This document shows, piece after piece, positions 60,870 through 64,000 of a stretch of 64,000 nucleotides of DNA (its first letter is position 1; each line of letters opens with the position of its first letter). Origin of the DNA: Bryobacteraceae bacterium (GTDB lineage: Bacteria; Acidobacteriota; Terriglobia; Bryobacterales; Bryobacteraceae); the NCBI GenBank assembly GCA_026002855.1, contig BPGD01000001.1, positions 930,001 through 994,000 of the forward strand, in the 5' to 3' direction. The position numbers were made by a program, and so were the translations under genes. Below the pieces are notes generated by a model. It worked only from the letters and a program-made list of their open reading frames with translations. It made no database searches and was not told the origin of the DNA.

Positions 60870-62519
60870 ATGCGCATTGGTCTTTGCCAGATCAACCCGA
60901 CGGTCGGCGACATGGAGGGCAACGCGGAGCTGATCCTCGATGCCGCCCGCCGCGCCGCCGGCCGGGGCGCGGATCTGGCCGTCTTCCCCGAACTGGCGCT
61001 GACCGGATATCCGCCACGCGACCTGCTCGAAAAAGCGTCGTTCCGCGAACGCTCCGTGGCCGCCCTGGACAGGCTCACCAAGGCGAGCGCCGACCTGCCA
61101 TGCGGACTCGTGGTGGGCTACGTCGGACTCGCGCCCGAGGGCTCGCGCCGGCCGGCCACGAACTCGGCGGCACTCATCGAAGGCGGGCGGCTCCTGTTTA
61201 CGCAGGCCAAGATGCTGCTGCCCACCTATGACGTTTTCGACGAAGGCCGCTACTTCCAGCCCGCGGCGTCGCAGACGGTGTGCGAATTCCGCGGCCTGCG
61301 GCTGGGCATCACCATCTGCGAAGACGCCTGGAACGACAAACAGTTCTGGGAGCGGCCGCAGTATGACCGCGACCCGGTGGAGTCGCTGGTCTGGCAGGGC
61401 GCCGACGTGATCCTCTCCATCAACGGCTCGCCTTACGACATGACCAAGCGGGCGCTGCGGCGGCAGATGTTCACCGCCATGGCGCAACGCCACCGCCGGC
61501 CGCACGTCTACGTGAACATGGTGGGGGGCAACGACCAGCTCGTCTTCGACGGTTCGAGCTTTGTCGCCGCCGCCGACGGCCGCATCTCCGCCGCCGCGCC
61601 GTCCTTCGCCGAAGACATCGTGATCTACGACGCCCGCACGGGCGAGGGCGAGCACCGCCCTTCCCACGCCGACGAGCTCGAGGCCGCTTACGGCGCGCTC
61701 GTGCTCGGCACGCGGGACTACATCCGCAAGTGCGGCTTCCGCGATGTGCTGGTCGGGCTCAGCGGCGGCATCGACTCCTCGCTCGTGGCCGCCATCGCCA
61801 CAGAGGCCGTAGGCGCGGGGCATGTCACCGGCGTCTCCATGCCCGGCCCCTATTCGTCGGATCACAGCCTCACCGATGCGCGCGCGCTGGCCGAAAGCCT
61901 TGGCATCCACTACGAGGTCGTCCCGATCACGCCCGCCTGGCACACCATGATCGAGACGCTCGCGCCGGTCTTCCGCGGCGCGCCGCCGGATGTCACGGAA
62001 GAAAACATCCAGTCTCGGCTGCGCGGCCTGGTGCTGATGGCGCTGTCGAACAAATGGGGCGCGCTCGTGCTCACTACCGGCAACAAGAGCGAGCTCGCCA
62101 TGGGCTACTGCACGCTGTACGGCGACATGGCGGGCGGGCTCGCCGTCATCAGCGACGTGCCGAAAACGATGGTCTACGAGCTGGCCCGCCTCGTGAACCG
62201 GCGTCGCCCCGGCACGATCCCCGAGAATGTCTTCATCAAGCCTCCGTCAGCCGAGCTGCGCCCGAACCAGAAAGACTCCGACTCGCTGCCCGAATACGAC
62301 ATCCTGGATCCGATCCTGAAGGCCTACATCGAGGAGATGAAGTCGCCCGCCGAGATCGCGGCCGGTCTCGGCCTCCCGATCGAGCTGGTTCGCCGCATCA
62401 TCAATACGGTGGACCGCAATGAGTACAAGCGGCAACAGGCGGCGCCGGGACTCAAGGTGACCACCAAGGCGTTCGGCATGGGACGCCGCTACCCGATCGC
62501 ACAAAGGTTCTCCGAATGA
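60870..62519 (+). CDS. nadE: Glutamine-dependent NAD synthetase
   Basis: A 549-aa two-domain enzyme. N-terminal nitrilase-like glutaminase with the Glu-Lys-Cys set: FPELALTGYPP, KMLLPTYDVFDEGRYF and LGITICEDAWN. C-terminal ATP-pyrophosphatase synthetase with the P loop SGGIDSSLVAA and TTGNKSELAMGYCTLYGDM. It makes NAD from deamido-NAD using glutamine as ammonia donor, the last step of NAD synthesis. The final TGA overlaps the ATG of the next gene (ATGA). Length and domain order match the NadE type with a fused glutaminase. Confidence 0.92.
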   Translation: MRIGLCQINPTVGDMEGNAELILDAARRAAGRGADLAVFPELALTGYPPRDLLEKASFRERSVAALDRLTKASADLPCGLVVGYVGLAPEGSRRPATNSAALIEGGRLLFTQAKMLLPTYDVFDEGRYFQPAASQTVCEFRGLRLGITICEDAWNDKQFWERPQYDRDPVESLVWQGADVILSINGSPYDMTKRALRRQMFTAMAQRHRRPHVYVNMVGGNDQLVFDGSSFVAAADGRISAAAPSFAEDIVIYDARTGEGEHRPSHADELEAAYGALVLGTRDYIRKCGFRDVLVGLSGGIDSSLVAAIATEAVGAGHVTGVSMPGPYSSDHSLTDARALAESLGIHYEVVPITPAWHTMIETLAPVFRGAPPDVTEENIQSRLRGLVLMALSNKWGALVLTTGNKSELAMGYCTLYGDMAGGLAVISDVPKTMVYELARLVNRRRPGTIPENVFIKPPSAELRPNQKDSDSLPEYDILDPILKAYIEEMKSPAEIAAGLGLPIELVRRIINTVDRNEYKRQQAAPGLKVTTKAFGMGRRYPIAQRFSE

Positions 62520-64000
62520 CACTCTCCAGACGAGTCGCAGCCCTGGCCCTGCTGCTCGCCCCGGCCGGACTGCTCGTATCCTGGCAGGGCGAGCCCGAAC
62601 GCGTGGGACCCCTCCCCGGTGGCGGATTCCTGCTCAATTCCGGCTGGCTCCTGCGTCCGGCAGGGCAGCAGATTCCCCTGAGCACGATGCCCATGGCGAG
62701 CGCGCTCTCGCCGGACGGGCGCTGGCTGGCCATCCTCCAGGGCGGTTATCTTCCGCCAAAGGTCAGCATCCACGATCCGGCAACGCTCGCCAAGGTTTCC
62801 GAGGTCGCCCTGCCGGACGCATGGCTCGGCCTCGCTTTCGCGCCGCAGGGCGGGCTGCTGTATGTGAGCGGCGGCTCGCGCGCTGCCATTTACGAGCTGG
62901 CGCTTTCGCCGGAGGGCCGGCTCGAGCGTCGGCGGGAGTTCCCCGTCGTGGACGAAAAAGAGCGCAAGCACACGGATTTCCTCGGCGACATCGCTCTTTC
63001 GCCCGGCGGGCGCCTGCTGTATGCGGCGGCGCTGCACCGCGACCAGATTCTCGTCATCAATCCGCAGACGGGCCGGGTGATCGAGCAGTGGAAGACGGCG
63101 CACCGCCCCTATCGCATCCTGTTCCATCCCGACGGAAAGAGCTTCTTCGTCACCGGCTGGGGCGACGGGTCCCTGCGGCAGCATTATTCGGACACGGGCG
63201 AAGAGATCGCCCGCTACTCGACCGGGCCGCAGCCGATGGACATGGTATGGAGAACAAAACCGGTGCCGGTGGAGCCCGGCGAGGAGCCCCTGCCTTACAC
63301 GGCGCGCCTGTTCGTGGCCGTCTCCGGGTCCAACCTGGTGCAGGTCTTCGGGCTGACGGCCGGAGGACTCCTGCGGCGCGTGGAATCGATCAGCGTCGCG
63401 CTCTACGGCGATTTCCCGGAAATCGCCGGGATGACGCCGAGCGCGCTGGCGCTCTCGCCGGACGAAGAGCGGCTCTATGTGGTCTGCTCGGACGCGAACG
63501 CGGTGGCGCGCGTTGACCTGAGCGGACGGCGCAGCGTGGTGGAGGGCTTCATTCCCGTGGGCTGGTATCCGCTGGCGGCGCGCGTGCTTCCCGCAAACCG
63601 GCTGCTGGTGCTCAACGGCCGCGGCTCGCGGTCTTTCCCCAACCCGCAGGGCCCGAACCCTCTTGTCCGGCGCGCCATCGTCCACGAGGGCAACGTGGCC
63701 GTTCAGTACGTGGCCGCCATTCAGCGGGGCAGCGCCTCACTGCTCGATGAGCCCGCCCCGGAGCGCATGGCGGAGTTCACCGAACAGGTGCTCGCCAACA
63801 GCCCCTGGCAGCGGACCCGCGCGGCGCAGTCTCCGCCCGAAGGCCATCCGCTCGAACGCGGCGGCGAAGACTGTCCCATCCGCCATGTCATCTACGTCGT
63901 CAAGGAGAACCGCACCTATGATCAGATCCTGGGCGACCTGGGCATCGGCAATGGAGACGCGTCGCTGACGCTGTTCGGCGAAGAGGTCACGCCGAACCAT
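62516..64000 (+). CDS. YncE-propeller / alkaline phosphatase-family phosphoesterase (partial, runs off the window)
   Basis: The frame opens with MTLSRRVAALALLLAPAGLLVS (signal peptide) and stays open to the window end (495 codons). Residues about 40-400 are YncE/WD-like propeller repeats (ALSPDGRWLAILQGG, IALSPGGRLLYAAALHRDQILVINPQTGRV, ALALSPDEERLYVVCSDANAVARVDL). From about 460 the phosphoesterase (PF04185-like) opening appears: HVIYVVKENRTYDQILGDLGIGNGD, then TPNH at the edge. The combination is known as a bifunctional YncE/alkaline phosphatase-family protein, periplasmic. Its ATG overlaps the nadE stop, so it is translationally coupled; why NAD synthesis and this protein are joined is unclear. 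Confidence 0.8.
   Translation, partial: MTLSRRVAALALLLAPAGLLVSWQGEPERVGPLPGGGFLLNSGWLLRPAGQQIPLSTMPMASALSPDGRWLAILQGGYLPPKVSIHDPATLAKVSEVALPDAWLGLAFAPQGGLLYVSGGSRAAIYELALSPEGRLERRREFPVVDEKERKHTDFLGDIALSPGGRLLYAAALHRDQILVINPQTGRVIEQWKTAHRPYRILFHPDGKSFFVTGWGDGSLRQHYSDTGEEIARYSTGPQPMDMVWRTKPVPVEPGEEPLPYTARLFVAVSGSNLVQVFGLTAGGLLRRVESISVALYGDFPEIAGMTPSALALSPDEERLYVVCSDANAVARVDLSGRRSVVEGFIPVGWYPLAARVLPANRLLVLNGRGSRSFPNPQGPNPLVRRAIVHEGNVAVQYVAAIQRGSASLLDEPAPERMAEFTEQVLANSPWQRTRAAQSPPEGHPLERGGEDCPIRHVIYVVKENRTYDQILGDLGIGNGDASLTLFGEEVTPNH

Noticed and set aside
60798-61943. Long minus-strand extension of the CpxP-like gene across nadE
   Set aside because: The extension lies antisense to nadE, whose glutaminase and synthetase motifs are complete; a ribosome-binding site places the real start at 60797.
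1-64000. tRNA, rRNA, CRISPR arrays, IS elements or prophage
   Set aside because: No T-loop motif with a matching acceptor stem, no spaced direct repeats, no transposase-like frame and no phage gene was found on reading both strands; a tRNAscan or repeat search was not possible.

Overview
The window looks like a chromosomal segment from a GC-rich acidobacterium, most likely of the Solibacter/Bryobacter group. The inference rests on two very large TonB-dependent receptors with an N-terminal carboxypeptidase-regulatory-like domain, secreted beta-propeller proteins, a GH106 rhamnosidase, a SpoIVB-S55-like protein and the acidobacterial style of EF-P. Nothing marks a plasmid, phage, IS element or CRISPR locus, and no tRNA or rRNA gene was seen. 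All lineage statements come from gene content; no database was searched.

Positions 1-9.2 kb: a Mg/Mn transport pair (an SLC11/NRAMP-type transporter directly abutting a cytosolic PRC/MgtE-N/CBS protein), a PflA-like radical SAM protein, elongation factor P, a class-III aminotransferase with a Gfo/Idh/MocA oxidoreductase, a secreted propeller-like protein and a GH16 glucanase. 9.3-17.7 kb: RNA and housekeeping genes (2H phosphoesterase, xerD, a CCA-adding-type nucleotidyltransferase, NYN nuclease), then PAP2 phosphatase, FAD monooxygenase, HAD phosphatase and an EamA exporter. 17.7-19.9 kb: a two-gene cassette of a PD-(D/E)XK nuclease-like protein and an unrecognised 429-aa protein of lower GC. 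20-23.3 kb: sensor kinase, orphan winged-helix protein and NtrC-type regulator. 23.4-28.4 kb: ribosomal protein S1, an ECF sigma/anti-sigma pair and a double-PDZ protein.

28.4-33 kb: copper ATPase with its small metallochaperone-like partner, a NYN-LOTUS RNA-binding protein and RidA. 33.2-42.7 kb is a polysaccharide-use locus: GH106 rhamnosidase, a TonB-dependent receptor interrupted by one in-frame amber codon, and a divergent regulator that joins an IclR-type DNA-binding domain to a periplasmic-binding-protein domain. 43-47.5 kb: two small proteins of unknown function and a second TonB-dependent receptor with a good sigma70 promoter. 47.6-54.8 kb: a secreted VWA-like protein, HU, TatA, a 55-aa basic protein, ComEC, YtxH and PruA, the last followed by a candidate structured RNA ending in a terminator. 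54.8-64 kb: an enolase-superfamily dehydratase, a propeller protein, an S55-like protein, a CpxP-like periplasmic protein, NAD synthetase and the start of a YncE-propeller/phosphoesterase protein that runs off the window.

A recurrent feature is a TANNNT-like -10 box 6-13 bases before start codons that lack a Shine-Dalgarno sequence, suggesting several leaderless or nearly leaderless mRNAs. The strongest candidates for something little described are the transporter/sensor pair at 0.1-2.6 kb and the low-GC nuclease cassette at 17.7-19.9 kb.
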